Assembly (NCBI RefSeq): GCF_002001165.1
Contig: NZ_MUNQ01000006.1
Span: 1-64,000, forward strand
From: Rhodanobacter sp. C05
GTDB lineage: Bacteria; Pseudomonadota; Gammaproteobacteria; Xanthomonadales; Rhodanobacteraceae
Reading direction: 5' to 3'
Length of the DNA stretch: 64,000 bases
Position 1 is the first letter of the stretch; each line of letters begins with the position of its first letter. Shown here in pieces: positions 31,863 through 43,633 of the stretch. Position numbers and translations under genes: made by a program. A model generated the notes under the pieces. The model searched no databases. It was not told the DNA's origin and saw only the letters and a program-made list of their open reading frames with translations.

Positions 31863-33977
31863 ATGGCCGTTCGCACCCCTCGTTCCGCTCCTGCTGCTGA
31901 CACTGATCCGGGCATCGCCCCGGTCAGTGCGTTGCCCGGTGTCGGCCCGGCATTGGTTGCCGCACTGGCGCGGCTCGGGCTGGAGCGGGTACAGGATCTA
32001 TGGTTTCACCTGCCGCTGCGTTACGAGGACAAGACTCGCGTCACCGCCATCGCGGATCTATGCGTCGGCGAGCGGGCGCAGGTCGATGGTGTGGTCGAGG
32101 CGGTCGAGCGCGGCTTTCGCTATCGTCCGCAGTTGAAGGTGGCGATCGGCGATGCCAGTCAGCAGACCCTCCTGCTGCGCTTTTTCCATTTCAATCGCGC
32201 GCAGGCCGAGCAGCTGCTGCCAGGGACCCGCCTGCTCTGTTTTGGTGAAGTCCGGCATGGTGCGCAGGGACTGGAGATGGTGCATCCGCAATATCAGCGG
32301 CTGAGCGGTGACGATGCCGTCGCTGTCGATGAATTGCTCAGCCCGATCTATCCGACTACCGAAGGATTGGGGCAGAAGCGTCTGACCGGTGTGATCGGCA
32401 ACGCGCTGGCGTTGCTGCCAGCAGCAGAACAACTGGAGCTGATTCCATCTGAGCTATGCGCCGAACATGGACTCACCTCGTTGCGCGACGCCCTGCTCTA
32501 TGTGCACCGGCCGCCGCCGGACGCGCATCTGGGTCAGCTCATGCTCGGTCGTCATCCGGCGCAGCAGCGGCTGGCGTTCGAGGAATTGCTGACCCAGCAT
32601 CTGAGTCTGAAGCGCATGCGTGCGTCGGTACGTCGGCGGCATGCGCCGGCGCTGAGCGGCACGGGCGAATTGCAGCGGCGATTGCTCGCTGGATTGTCGT
32701 TCGAGCTGACGGCGGCACAGCAGCGTGTCGGCGCGGAAGTGGCGCGGGATCTGGCGCAGCCCAAGCCGATGCTGCGACTGGTGCAGGGCGATGTCGGGTC
32801 CGGCAAGACGGTAGTTGCCGCGCTGGCCGCCCTGGCCGCGGTGGAGTCGGGCTACCAGGTCGCCTTGATGGCGCCGACCGAGCTGCTGGCCGAGCAGCAT
32901 CTGCATAATTTCCGGCATTGGCTGCAGCCGCTTGGTATCGAGGTGGAATGGCTGGCCGGCAAGGTGACCGGCAAGACACGCAAGCTGGCACTGGAGCGGG
33001 TTGCCGCCGGTGCACCAGTGGTGATCGGTACGCATGCGCTGATGCAGGAGGGGGTGGCGTTTGCGCAGCTCGGGCTGGTGATCGTCGATGAGCAGCATCG
33101 TTTTGGTGTGCAGCAGCGACTCGCCCTGCGCGACAAGGGCAGAGATGGCGAACTGGTGCCGCACCAGTTGGTGCTGACGGCCACACCGATCCCGCGCACG
33201 CTGGCGATGAGCGCGTATGCCGATCTGGACGTGTCTTCGATCGACGAGCTGCCGCCCGGGCGCACGCCGGTGCAGACCATCGCGATCTCCAATGCGCGAC
33301 GGCTCGACGTGATCGAGCGCATTCATGCGGCCTGCGGCGAAGGGCGGCAGGTGTACTGGGTGTGCACCTTGATCGAGGAGTCCGAACAGTTGCGTGCACA
33401 GGCGGCCGAAGTGGCGCACGCCGAACTGTCCGCCGCGTTGAGCGGTTTCCGGATCGGCCTGATTCACGGTCGCATGAAGCCGAAGGAAAAGCAGGCAGTG
33501 ATGGATGCGTTCAAGGCCGGTGAACTGTCGGTGCTGGTGGCGACCACGGTGATCGAGGTCGGCGTTGACGTACCCAGGGCCAGCCTGATGGTGATCGAGA
33601 ACAGTGAGCGGCTGGGGTTGGCCCAGTTGCATCAGTTGCGCGGCCGGGTCGGACGCGGTGCGCTCGCCTCCAACTGTGTGCTGTTGTATCAACCACCGCT
33701 GGGTCAGTTGGCGCGCGAGCGGCTGCAGGTGATGCGCGAGACCAGCGATGGCTTTCGCATTGCCGAGAAGGATCTGGAGCTGCGCGGTCCGGGCGAGGTG
33801 CTGGGCACGCGCCAGACCGGCCAGCTCGCGTTCCGCATCGCCGACCTGGCTCGCGACGCGCATCTGCTACCGGCCGTGCAGCAAGTTGGCGAGCGCATGC
33901 TGACGAAATATCCGCGGCAGACCGAGCGGCTGATCGAACGCTGGATCGGTGGCGCCGCCCGCTACGTGAATGCCTGA
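31863..33977 (+). CDS. recG: ATP-dependent DNA helicase RecG
   Basis: 704-aa helicase that reverses stalled replication forks and branch-migrates junctions. An N-terminal wedge domain (SALPGVGPALVAALARLGLERVQDLWFHLPLRYEDKT), Walker A GDVGSGKTVVAALA, DEQH box VDEQHRFGVQQR and C-terminal TVIEVGVDVP plus QLRGRVGRG are all present. The ATG at 31863 is preferred over a TTG three codons earlier. E. coli RecG is 693 aa. Confidence 0.97.
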   Translation: MAVRTPRSAPAADTDPGIAPVSALPGVGPALVAALARLGLERVQDLWFHLPLRYEDKTRVTAIADLCVGERAQVDGVVEAVERGFRYRPQLKVAIGDASQQTLLLRFFHFNRAQAEQLLPGTRLLCFGEVRHGAQGLEMVHPQYQRLSGDDAVAVDELLSPIYPTTEGLGQKRLTGVIGNALALLPAAEQLELIPSELCAEHGLTSLRDALLYVHRPPPDAHLGQLMLGRHPAQQRLAFEELLTQHLSLKRMRASVRRRHAPALSGTGELQRRLLAGLSFELTAAQQRVGAEVARDLAQPKPMLRLVQGDVGSGKTVVAALAALAAVESGYQVALMAPTELLAEQHLHNFRHWLQPLGIEVEWLAGKVTGKTRKLALERVAAGAPVVIGTHALMQEGVAFAQLGLVIVDEQHRFGVQQRLALRDKGRDGELVPHQLVLTATPIPRTLAMSAYADLDVSSIDELPPGRTPVQTIAISNARRLDVIERIHAACGEGRQVYWVCTLIEESEQLRAQAAEVAHAELSAALSGFRIGLIHGRMKPKEKQAVMDAFKAGELSVLVATTVIEVGVDVPRASLMVIENSERLGLAQLHQLRGRVGRGALASNCVLLYQPPLGQLARERLQVMRETSDGFRIAEKDLELRGPGEVLGTRQTGQLAFRIADLARDAHLLPAVQQVGERMLTKYPRQTERLIERWIGGAARYVNA

Positions 33978-34115
33978 GTGCTGGAAATCAGGCATGGCCA
34001 AACCGATACCGCAAAGCTTTTTTTGAGGAGTCGCGCCACGTTTCTCAAATGCTTTGCCATTCCGATTTCCGACGCCTATCCCATACACTGAGCGATTCGA
34101 CAACGACGCTATGCC

Positions 34116-35051
34116 ATGACCCGACCGCAACTGCTGATTGATACCGACCCTGGCGTGGACGACGCGCTGGCCATCCTGATGGCGCATGCGCATGCCGACA
34201 TCGCCGGTCTGAGCATCGCTGCCGGCAACGTAGGGCTCGGCCATACCGTGCGCAATGCGCGCACCCTGGTTGATCTGCTCGGTGCGAATACACCGGTCTT
34301 TGCCGGTTGTGCCACGCCGCTGGTGCGTGCGCCGGACGAGGACGCTGCGTTTGTGCATGGTGAGGACGGTTTCGGCGATGTCGGCTTTGCCGAGCCGAAG
34401 GCGCCGTTGGCGAACGAGTCGGCTGCGCTGGCCCTGCTGCGGCTGACCCGTGAGCGCCCGGGCGAACTGACCCTGGTGGCGCTGGCACCGTTGACCAATC
34501 TGGCACTGGCGCTGCGGCTGGATCCCACGCTGCCCGAGCGGGTCGCCCGGCTGGTGGTGATGGGTGGTGCGGTGACCGGCCACGGCAATACCGGCAAGGT
34601 ACCGGCGGAGTTCAATGTCGGCTTCGATCCGGAAGCGGCGCATGTGGTGTTCGAGGCGTTTCCGTCGTTCGACCTGGTCGACTGGGAGGCCACCTTGCGG
34701 CATGCGTTCGACGATGCCGAATTCGATCGTTGGCTGGCAGCCGGTGACCAGCGTGCGGATTTCTTCGGGCGGATCGTCGCCACGGCACGTCGCTACAACG
34801 CGAAACATGACCGCAGTGGTGTGATCGCTGCCGATGCGCTGGCGATGGCGGTGGCAATCGATCCGTCGATCGTCACCCGTTGCGAGACGCGTGCAGTGGC
34901 GGTGGAGCTGGATGGTCGGCTTACCCGAGGTGCCACCGTGGTCGACTGGACTGCGCGGCTGGGTCACCCGGCCCAGGCTAATATTGTGCTGGAAGTGGAC
35001 CAGGCCCGCTTTGCTGCCATGGTGCAGCGTGCGTTGGGTGTGGAAAGCTGA
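34116..35051 (+). CDS. Inosine-uridine-preferring nucleoside hydrolase
   Basis: 311-aa nucleoside hydrolase that splits the N-glycosidic bond of ribonucleosides. The calcium-binding DTDPGVDDA signature is at residues 9-17; LVALAPLTNLALAL and VVMGGAVTGHGN match the family, as does the late ADALAMAVAIDP with the second catalytic Asp. Substrate preference (pyrimidine or purine) cannot be told. Monocistronic, between recG and rpmE. Confidence 0.93.
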   Translation: MTRPQLLIDTDPGVDDALAILMAHAHADIAGLSIAAGNVGLGHTVRNARTLVDLLGANTPVFAGCATPLVRAPDEDAAFVHGEDGFGDVGFAEPKAPLANESAALALLRLTRERPGELTLVALAPLTNLALALRLDPTLPERVARLVVMGGAVTGHGNTGKVPAEFNVGFDPEAAHVVFEAFPSFDLVDWEATLRHAFDDAEFDRWLAAGDQRADFFGRIVATARRYNAKHDRSGVIAADALAMAVAIDPSIVTRCETRAVAVELDGRLTRGATVVDWTARLGHPAQANIVLEVDQARFAAMVQRALGVES

Positions 35052-35103
35052 TTCGTTGCGGGTTGGCGCCGGCAGGGTCGTTCCGCGCCCATCTGGCCCG
35101 GAC

Positions 35104-35133
35104 TTGCAGCAATGATCGATTCCTCGCTACAAT
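35104..35133 (+). promoter_or_regulatory. Predicted sigma-70 promoter for rpmE
   Basis: TTGCAG at 35104-35109 and TACAAT at 35128-35133 with 18-bp spacing, 34 bp before the rpmE start. Confidence 0.55.
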
Positions 35134-35166
35134 ACCGCTCTTTTCACCACCGCTTTAGAGCCTGTC

Positions 35167-35421
35167 ATGAAGCCTGATATCCATCCGAACTACAACCCGG
35201 TGGTGTTCCAGGACCTGTCGTCCGACTTCTCGTTCCTGACCAAGTCGACCATGTCCAGCAAGGAAACCATCAAGTGGGAAGACGGCAATGAGTACCCGCT
35301 GATCAAGGTGGATATCTCCAGCCATTCGCACCCGTTCTACACCGGCAAGCAGAAGTCGCTGGACGTCGGCGGCCGCGTCGACAAGTTCCGCCGCCGTTAT
35401 GCGGGCGCTGCCAAGGAATAA
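35167..35421 (+). CDS. rpmE: 50S ribosomal protein L31 type B
   Basis: 84-aa L31. It is the zinc-free (C-minus) type: no CxxC pair, and the family pattern [19 protein letters not shown] ... [10 protein letters not shown]....[10 protein letters not shown] is complete. In many bacteria this paralogue replaces the zinc-bound form when zinc is scarce; here no zinc-type L31 or Zur box is visible, so it may be the only copy. Own promoter and terminator. Confidence 0.96.
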   Translation: MKPDIHPNYNPVVFQDLSSDFSFLTKSTMSSKETIKWEDGNEYPLIKVDISSHSHPFYTGKQKSLDVGGRVDKFRRRYAGAAKE

Positions 35422-35472
35422 GCGATTGCCTGGTCGTTGCGTAGACGGCCAGCCAGATCGATCCGATTCGAA

Positions 35473-35508
35473 ACACGGGGCGAGCGCAGGCTTGCCCCGT
35501 GTTTTTTC
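35473..35508 (+). terminator. Intrinsic terminator after rpmE
   Basis: ACACGGGGC pairs with GCCCCGTGT across a 12-base loop, followed by a T run. Confidence 0.85.
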
Positions 35509-35554
35509 GTGGGCGCCATTCGACCATGCGCCATCGAATGTGAGCTGGTCGTTG

Positions 35555-35563
35555 TGCGATAAT
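35555..35563 (+). promoter_or_regulatory. Possible extended -10 promoter element for gltA
   Basis: TGCGATAAT forms an extended -10 (TGn plus GATAAT), about 130 bp before gltA; no good -35 is seen at the right distance. Confidence 0.4.
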
Positions 35564-35691
35564 CCCAAGGATCAGACGCGGTTGCGTCCGTTGCATCGCA
35601 TGTTTCCCCGACCTGCGTTGCCAAGCATTCCCGCCGGCTGGTGCCGCCATCGCGGTTGCCCCGGCAGTGACCCACATGTGAGGAGGTTTCC

Positions 35692-36987
<1,296 letters not shown>

Positions 36988-37011
36988 TCGACGACTTTCA
37001 CTGACGCAGAC

Positions 37012-37047
37012 AAGAACGCTCCGACCTCAACCGGGGCGTTCTTGTTC
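37012..37047 (+). terminator. Intrinsic terminator after gltA
   Basis: AAGAACGC pairs with GCGTTCTT across a loop and is followed by GTTC; a modest terminator 25 nt past the gltA stop. Read from the other strand it may also end the 37067-37738 gene. Confidence 0.65.
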
Positions 37048-37066
37048 ATGGGGTAGTGATGTCGAC

Positions 37067-37738
37067 TCAGCGCAATACGGCAGAAAGGCGCTGTTCGAAT
37101 TCGTCGTCATCGTCTTCCGCCAGCAGGATTTCCACCTGGGACAGCGTGGCACGGCGCATTGGCCGGTCGTCGGCCCGGTCCAGCGGAGCCTGGCGCAGGG
37201 CGTCGCGCGGTAACACGGTCAGATCGAACGGCAACTCGTCGGCCGCAAACAACAGCACCGGATACTCGGGCTGTTCGTCGCGGCTGTAGCGCAGTCGGCG
37301 CACCTGGGCCTGGATTGGCACGCCGTGTTCGCGCAGATACAACTCGACCGCGGCGGGATCATCGCTGAACACATGCAGGCAGACGGCCGAATGTGCGTCG
37401 GCGGTGCCTTCAAGCACGGCACCGACCAGGCGTGGCTCGAACCTGGCAAGAAAGCGCATTGCCTCGATCGCGGCCTCCCGTCGCTGGAGCAGCAGCTGTG
37501 GCTGGCTGTCGGCGTGAAACAGGCGCTGGTGCTCGCGCAGCGCCTGTTCGATTTCCAGATTGCGCGGCAACGCCTGGGCCTCAAGAATGCCCAGGCGCTC
37601 GGCAGCTTTCAGCTTGGCGTGGTGGAAATCGCGGATGCCATGCTCGCTCATCAAGCGTGCGGCCTCCTGGGCAATACGCAGCCGATTTCGCTGCAGTCGG
37701 TCATGCGCATGGATACGGTGATGTTCGCCTCGCGACAT
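37067..37738 (-). CDS. Conserved hypothetical protein, nucleotidyltransferase-like
   Basis: 223-aa soluble protein. An N-terminal helical part (RIAQEAARLMSEHGIRDFHHAKLKAAERLG...LPRNLEIEQALREHQ) precedes a domain with PRLVGAVLEGTADAHSAVCLHVFSDDP and late VLLFAADELPFDLTVLPRDALRQAP, recalling a reduced nucleotidyltransferase fold (G-[ST]-V-L-x-G-[ST]). The paired acidic residues needed for catalysis are not obvious, so activity is uncertain. Family seen near mrcA in Xanthomonadales. Gene ends with an acidic tail (ILLAEDDDDEFEQ). Confidence 0.6.
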   Translation of the reverse strand: MSRGEHHRIHAHDRLQRNRLRIAQEAARLMSEHGIRDFHHAKLKAAERLGILEAQALPRNLEIEQALREHQRLFHADSQPQLLLQRREAAIEAMRFLARFEPRLVGAVLEGTADAHSAVCLHVFSDDPAAVELYLREHGVPIQAQVRRLRYSRDEQPEYPVLLFAADELPFDLTVLPRDALRQAPLDRADDRPMRRATLSQVEILLAEDDDDEFEQRLSAVLR

Positions 37739-37800
37739 GGCACGTTCCTCGTCGTTCGGTAACCGGCAACGCCACCTTACCCGAAGCGGCCGGCGAAGGG

Positions 37801-40350
37801 TCAGAAGATATCGTAGGCGTGTTGCTGGTCCTGCTCTTTCTGCTGGTTGGCTTGATTGCGCAGGCGATCGACATCTTCCACCTTGAAGATTTCGTTCATG
37901 CTGTCGGGGTCATCGGCCGAGGTGGGCAGGCCGCTCTGACGGTTGATCAACACCGTGCTGATCCCGGGCGGCATCGGCAACGTATTCTCGGGCAGGCCCT
38001 TCAGCACCGTGCCCATATAATCCATCCAGATCGGCAGGGCGGCCTGGGCACCGAACTCGCCCACGCCATTGGACTTGCCCAGCGGACTGAAGTCGTCGAA
38101 GCCGATCCATACCGCGGTCGTCAGGTCGCCATTGAAGCCCACGAACCAGGCATCGCGATGGTCGTTGGTGGAGCCGGTCTTGCCGGCCAGGTCGGCACGA
38201 TTGAGTGCCTTGGCAGCGTAACCGGTACCGCGCGGACTGGCGATGACATCCTTCATCAGCGAAGTGACCAGGTAGTCGTTGCGCGGGTCGATCACGCGTG
38301 GTGCGAGCACGGGCGGATGGCTGTTCTCGCCATGGATATCCGCGGGAAGTGCTGCGACACCCACACCATCAACACTACTGGCTTCAGCTGGCAGCGGCGT
38401 GGTGCTCGCTACGGCAACATCGTTGGCAGGGGTCTTCAGCATGTCGGCCGGCGGCGGTCCGGGTGGACGCGTGTCGAGCAGACGCTCCTGACAGCTGCCG
38501 CAGGCGCGTGCCGCGTTGGCCAGATATACCGGCTTGCCGTTGCGGTCGTCGATCTCGCTGATGAAGTACGGTGTGACCAGATAACCACCGTTGGCAAATA
38601 CGGCATAACCGCGCGCCATGCCCATCGGCGATACCGATGCTGTGCCAAGGGCGAGTGACAAGTTGGCCGGCAGGGCATCGAGCGGGAAGCCAAAGCGTGT
38701 GGCGTATTCGCGCGCAAAGCGCAGACCCATGGCATCGAGCAGGCGCACCGACACCAGATTCTTCGACTGTGCCAGCGCTTCGCGCAAACGCATGGGTCCG
38801 GCGAACTTGCCGTCGTCGTTGGACGGCGTCCAGAGACCGTCCGGTCGCGACGGATCGGGCAGCGCGAGTGGCGCGTCGTTGATGATCGAGGACGGCGTGA
38901 AACCACGTTCGAAGGCAGCCGAATACAGATACGGCTTGAAGCTGGATCCGGGTTGGCGTGCTGCCATCACCGCGCGGTTGAACTTGCTGCGCGCGAAATT
39001 GAAGCCGCCGACCAGTGCCTGGATCGAACCATCTTCCGGGTTGATCGAGACCAGTGCAGCCTGCGCGGCTGGAATCTGGTCCAACTGCCAGTTGCCCTGA
39101 TCGTCGCGTGACAGTCGCACGATGTCGCCGCGCTTCAGCACGCTATCGACGCTGTGCGGGGTGGCACCGACACGATCCTCGTCGATATGCGGTCGGGCCC
39201 AGCTGATTGCGGCCAGGTCGAGCTTCACACCCTCGTGACTGGACAGGTAAATCGTGGCTTCTTTCGCGCTGCTGGCCGTGACCAAGCCCGGCTGCAGGCC
39301 CGAGATGGCCGTATAGCCGGACAACAAATTGTCGTAGTCCTGATCACTGGCCTCGGCAGGCAAGTCCTGGTGTGCTTCGGGGCCACGCCAGCCATGCCGA
39401 TGATCGTAGGCAATCACGCCATTGCGCAAAGCTTCCACCGCCGCCTGCTGACGGCTGCTTTGCAGCGTGGTCTTGACCACGTAGCCCTCGGTAAGTGCTT
39501 CGTTGCCAAGCCGGTCGAGTACTTGCCTGCGCACCATTTCCGCCAGATACGGTGCATCGACCTCGATCGGCTGTTCGTGTGGATAAGCATTGTTGGGTTC
39601 GGCGATGGCCTGTTCGTAGACGGGCTTGGTGATGTAGCCGTGCCTGAGCATCTCGCCCAGCACCCAGTTGCGCCGGGCAAGGGCGCGCTTGGAACTGTTG
39701 AGCGGATTGACCACCGAGGGTAGCTGGAAGGTCGAGGCGATCAGCGCGCACTCGGCCACGGTCAGCTGATCCAGCGTCTTGCCGTAGTAATACTCCGCGG
39801 CCGCGGCGACGCCGTAAGAGCGATGACCGAGAAACATCTTGTTGAGATACAGCTCAAGAATCTGATCCTTGCTGAGCTCATGTTCGATGCGCAGCGCGAT
39901 GAAGATCTCGGTGAGCTTGCGCGAGTAGAGCTTTTCCGGGCTCAGGAAGATGTTGCGTGCGACCTGCTGGGTGATGGTCGAGCCGCCGGGGCCCTTGTCG
40001 CCGCCGGTTGCCACGACATGCCAACCGGCGCGGACGATGCCCCGCCAGTCCACTCCGGGATGATGATAGAAGTCCGCATCTTCAGCTGACAGCACGGCAT
40101 GCTTGAGCAGGTCCGGCACATCGGTGATGGTCACCGGGATGCGCCGCGTCTCGCCGAAACTGGCCAGCAGCTTGCCGTCAGCGCTCAATACACGCAGCGG
40201 CACCTGCATGTGGTAATCCTTGAGCACGGCCACCGAGGGGAGTCTAGGGGCGACCAGCCAATACGCCACACCAACCGCGATAACTGCCAAAAGTAGACCG
40301 GTAAAGGCCAGGATCAGAGCCCAGCGCAACAAACGCTTGAAAATTCGCAT
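37801..40350 (-). CDS. mrcA: Penicillin-binding protein 1A
   Basis: 849-aa bifunctional cell-wall synthase. N-terminal membrane anchor (RLLRWALILAFTGLLLAVIAVGVAYWL), glycosyltransferase blocks EDADFYHHPGVDWRGIVRA and GGSTITQQVARNIFL, an OB-type insertion, and a transpeptidase domain with active-site Ser in QPGSSFKPYLYSAAF, SKN (AQSKNLVSV) and KTGS (AGKTGSTNDHRD). C-terminal glutamine-rich tail. Divergent from pilM over 252 bp, the usual order in gammaproteobacteria. Confidence 0.97.
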   Translation of the reverse strand: MRIFKRLLRWALILAFTGLLLAVIAVGVAYWLVAPRLPSVAVLKDYHMQVPLRVLSADGKLLASFGETRRIPVTITDVPDLLKHAVLSAEDADFYHHPGVDWRGIVRAGWHVVATGGDKGPGGSTITQQVARNIFLSPEKLYSRKLTEIFIALRIEHELSKDQILELYLNKMFLGHRSYGVAAAAEYYYGKTLDQLTVAECALIASTFQLPSVVNPLNSSKRALARRNWVLGEMLRHGYITKPVYEQAIAEPNNAYPHEQPIEVDAPYLAEMVRRQVLDRLGNEALTEGYVVKTTLQSSRQQAAVEALRNGVIAYDHRHGWRGPEAHQDLPAEASDQDYDNLLSGYTAISGLQPGLVTASSAKEATIYLSSHEGVKLDLAAISWARPHIDEDRVGATPHSVDSVLKRGDIVRLSRDDQGNWQLDQIPAAQAALVSINPEDGSIQALVGGFNFARSKFNRAVMAARQPGSSFKPYLYSAAFERGFTPSSIINDAPLALPDPSRPDGLWTPSNDDGKFAGPMRLREALAQSKNLVSVRLLDAMGLRFAREYATRFGFPLDALPANLSLALGTASVSPMGMARGYAVFANGGYLVTPYFISEIDDRNGKPVYLANAARACGSCQERLLDTRPPGPPPADMLKTPANDVAVASTTPLPAEASSVDGVGVAALPADIHGENSHPPVLAPRVIDPRNDYLVTSLMKDVIASPRGTGYAAKALNRADLAGKTGSTNDHRDAWFVGFNGDLTTAVWIGFDDFSPLGKSNGVGEFGAQAALPIWMDYMGTVLKGLPENTLPMPPGISTVLINRQSGLPTSADDPDSMNEIFKVEDVDRLRNQANQQKEQDQQHAYDIF

Positions 40351-40514
40351 GGTGTGGGGATAGCGAGACCTGAGTCAAAACATGGCAGAGTATAGATGTA
40401 GCAGTATTCAGCACATGAGACGAAGTCGGCCAAAGCAAGGGTTGGGCCAAATGAGGTGATTCCGCAAATGTGTTGGACATCACGTCAATTACTTGAGAAA
40501 GTTTCCGTAGACCG

Positions 40515-40543
40515 TTGCCATTGCGTTAATTTTTCGATTTAAT
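40515..40543 (+). promoter_or_regulatory. Predicted promoter of the pilMNOPQ operon
   Basis: TTGCCA at 40515-40520 and TTTAAT at 40538-40543, spaced 17 bp, 59 bp before pilM. The other half of the mrcA-pilM gap carries TATACT on the minus strand (40389-40394), a possible mrcA -10. Confidence 0.5.
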
Positions 40544-40584
40544 GCCACTGCGCATCCCGCCAGGATTCTGGCCATGGACGTTAG

Positions 40585-41660
<1,076 letters not shown>

Positions 41661-41661
<1 letters not shown>

Positions 41662-42419
41662 TGGCACACGTCAATCTACTTCCGTGGCGCGCCGAACGGC
41701 GCAAGCAACGCGAACGCGAGTTCTACATGCAGCTCGTTGCCGCTTTTGTCGCGGCACTGGGTGTCTTGCTGTTGTGGGTGTTCTGGATGGGTCAGCGCAT
41801 CGACAACCAGAACGAGCGCAACACGTACCTGCAGACCGAGATCAAGCAGCTCGATGTGCGCATCGCCAAGATCAAGGATCTGGAAACGGTGCGCGCGCAT
41901 CTGCTGGCACGCAAGCAGATCATCGAGCAGTTGCAGGCGGATCGCTCGCAGATGGTGCATTTGTTCGACGAGCTGGTGAAGACGATTCCATCCAGTGCGC
42001 GCCTGACTGGAGTCAAGCAAAACGGCCAGTCGATGTCGCTCGATGGCGTGGCGCAATCCAATGCCAGCGTTGCCGAGTACATGCGCAATATCGAGGTTTC
42101 ACCCTGGATGGGTCACGCAGATCTGCGCAAGACCGAGAACAGTCATGACGCTAGCCGCATGCCTTATACCTTTGGTCTGGACGTGGCGCTGAGTCGGCCG
42201 AAGTCCGACGAAACTGCGGCGAGCGGGGACAGCGAAGCACCTGCTGCCGCCGGCAGCGCGGCAGCTGCATCGACAGTTTCTGTGCCTCCGGCACTTGGCA
42301 TGGCTGCCAAGGCCGTCACGGGTGCTCCGGCTGCAAGTACATCGGCCAAATCGGCCAATATCTCCACGGAAGCCAAGCCGGTGAGTGCCGCGTCTGCCAC
42401 GGGAGGAACCAAGCCATGA
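41661..42419 (+). CDS. pilN: Type IV pilus assembly protein PilN
   Basis: 252-aa inner-membrane protein. The MAHVNLLPWRAERRKQRE start carries the PilN NLLPWR motif that binds PilM, followed by one membrane helix (AAFVAALGVLLLWVFWM) and a coiled coil. The C-terminus is extended by an Ala/Ser/Pro-rich, likely disordered stretch (about residues 180-252) not present in many PilN. Overlaps pilM and pilO. Confidence 0.95.
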
Positions 42420-43075
42420 AGTTCCTCGATGACATTCGCAATCTGGATCGCAACAACGTTGGTGGCTGGCCGCAATCGGTCAAGATCTTCTTTACGGTAC
42501 TGGTGTTTGTGGTCGTGCTGCTGATCGGATGGTATTTCTTCGTCAGCGACCAACAGGACAATCTGACTTCGCTGGCCAGCAAGGAAGAAGGGTTCAAACA
42601 GGAGTTCTCGACCAAGCAGGCCAAGTCGGTCAATCTTGAGGCATTGCAGCAACAGCTCGACGAGATGCAGGACATGCTGCGTCAACTGTTGCGGCAGTTG
42701 CCCAGCAAGACCGAAATGCCGGAGTTGCTGGTGGATATCTCGCAGACTGCCTTGTCGGCGGGGCTGGAGTCCGATTTGTTCCAGCCGGGCGCGGAGACGC
42801 CGAAGGATTTCTACGCCGAGAAGCCGATCACTCTGCGCATGACCGGCACCTATCATCAGTTCGGTACTTTCATCAGCGGTGTGGCATCTCTACCGCGGGT
42901 CGTGATCCTGACCTTGCATGACGTCACGTTGACTCCAAAAAGCCCAGCCAAGGGCGATGCACCCACAAACGGTCAGCTCGTGCTGCAGGGTACGGTGAAG
43001 ACCTATCGTTACCTGGATGATGAAGAGAGCGCTGCAGCCACCAAGAGCAGCGCCAAGGCAAGGGGGCAGAAATGA
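42416..43075 (+). CDS. pilO: Type IV pilus assembly protein PilO
   Basis: 219-aa membrane protein partner of PilN. Short cytoplasmic start, membrane helix (IFFTVLVFVVVLLIGWYFF), coiled coil (LEALQQQLDEMQDMLRQLLRQLPSKTEMPELLVDIS) and a ferredoxin-like periplasmic domain (ITLRMTGTYHQFGTFISGVASLPRVV). ATGA overlap with pilN; overlaps pilP. Confidence 0.96.
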   Translation: MKFLDDIRNLDRNNVGGWPQSVKIFFTVLVFVVVLLIGWYFFVSDQQDNLTSLASKEEGFKQEFSTKQAKSVNLEALQQQLDEMQDMLRQLLRQLPSKTEMPELLVDISQTALSAGLESDLFQPGAETPKDFYAEKPITLRMTGTYHQFGTFISGVASLPRVVILTLHDVTLTPKSPAKGDAPTNGQLVLQGTVKTYRYLDDEESAAATKSSAKARGQK

Positions 43076-43614
43076 ACAAGTTCGCTGCCATCAAGCCAGG
43101 CCGTGTGCTACGCCTTCTGTTGATGCTGGGTACCATCCTGGTTCTAAGTGGTTGCACTCGTGGCATGTCGGATCTGCGCGACTGGGTTGCACAGGAAAAG
43201 GTCAAGAAAGGTGCGCCGATTCCGCCGCTGCCAGTTATCAAGACGTTCGAGACGTTCAAGTACGACGATCAGGACAGGCGTGACCCGTTTAGTCCGAGTA
43301 CGGTCGAATTGCAGGCTAATACCGCTAACACCGGTCCACGCCCGGATGCCAATCGTGCGAAGCAGCCGTTGGAGATGTTCTCCCTCGATACCTTGAAGAT
43401 GGTTGGTACGCTCGGTGCCGGCACCGGTATGGAGGTGCTGGTCAAGGATCCGGGTGGCGTGATCCATCGTGTCCGTGTTGGTGAGTACATGGGCCAGAAC
43501 TACGGGCATATCACGGCCATCAGCGATGACCATATTGATCTGGTCGAGTTGGTGTCGAACGGTAATGGCGGCTGGATGGAACGTCCGGCCAGCATCGCGC
43601 TTGCCGCGAAATAG
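43072..43614 (+). CDS. pilP: Type IV pilus lipoprotein PilP
   Basis: 180-aa lipoprotein: signal with lipobox LVLSGC, then a proline-containing disordered linker (GAPIPPLPVIKTFETFKYDDQDRRDPF) and a C-terminal beta domain (LEMFSLDTLKMVGTL...YMGQNYGHITAISDDHIDLVELV). Bridges PilNO to the PilQ secretin. ATGA overlap with pilO. Confidence 0.96.
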   Translation: MNKFAAIKPGRVLRLLLMLGTILVLSGCTRGMSDLRDWVAQEKVKKGAPIPPLPVIKTFETFKYDDQDRRDPFSPSTVELQANTANTGPRPDANRAKQPLEMFSLDTLKMVGTLGAGTGMEVLVKDPGGVIHRVRVGEYMGQNYGHITAISDDHIDLVELVSNGNGGWMERPASIALAAK

Positions 43615-43633
43615 GAATACAGGGGCTGATGCA

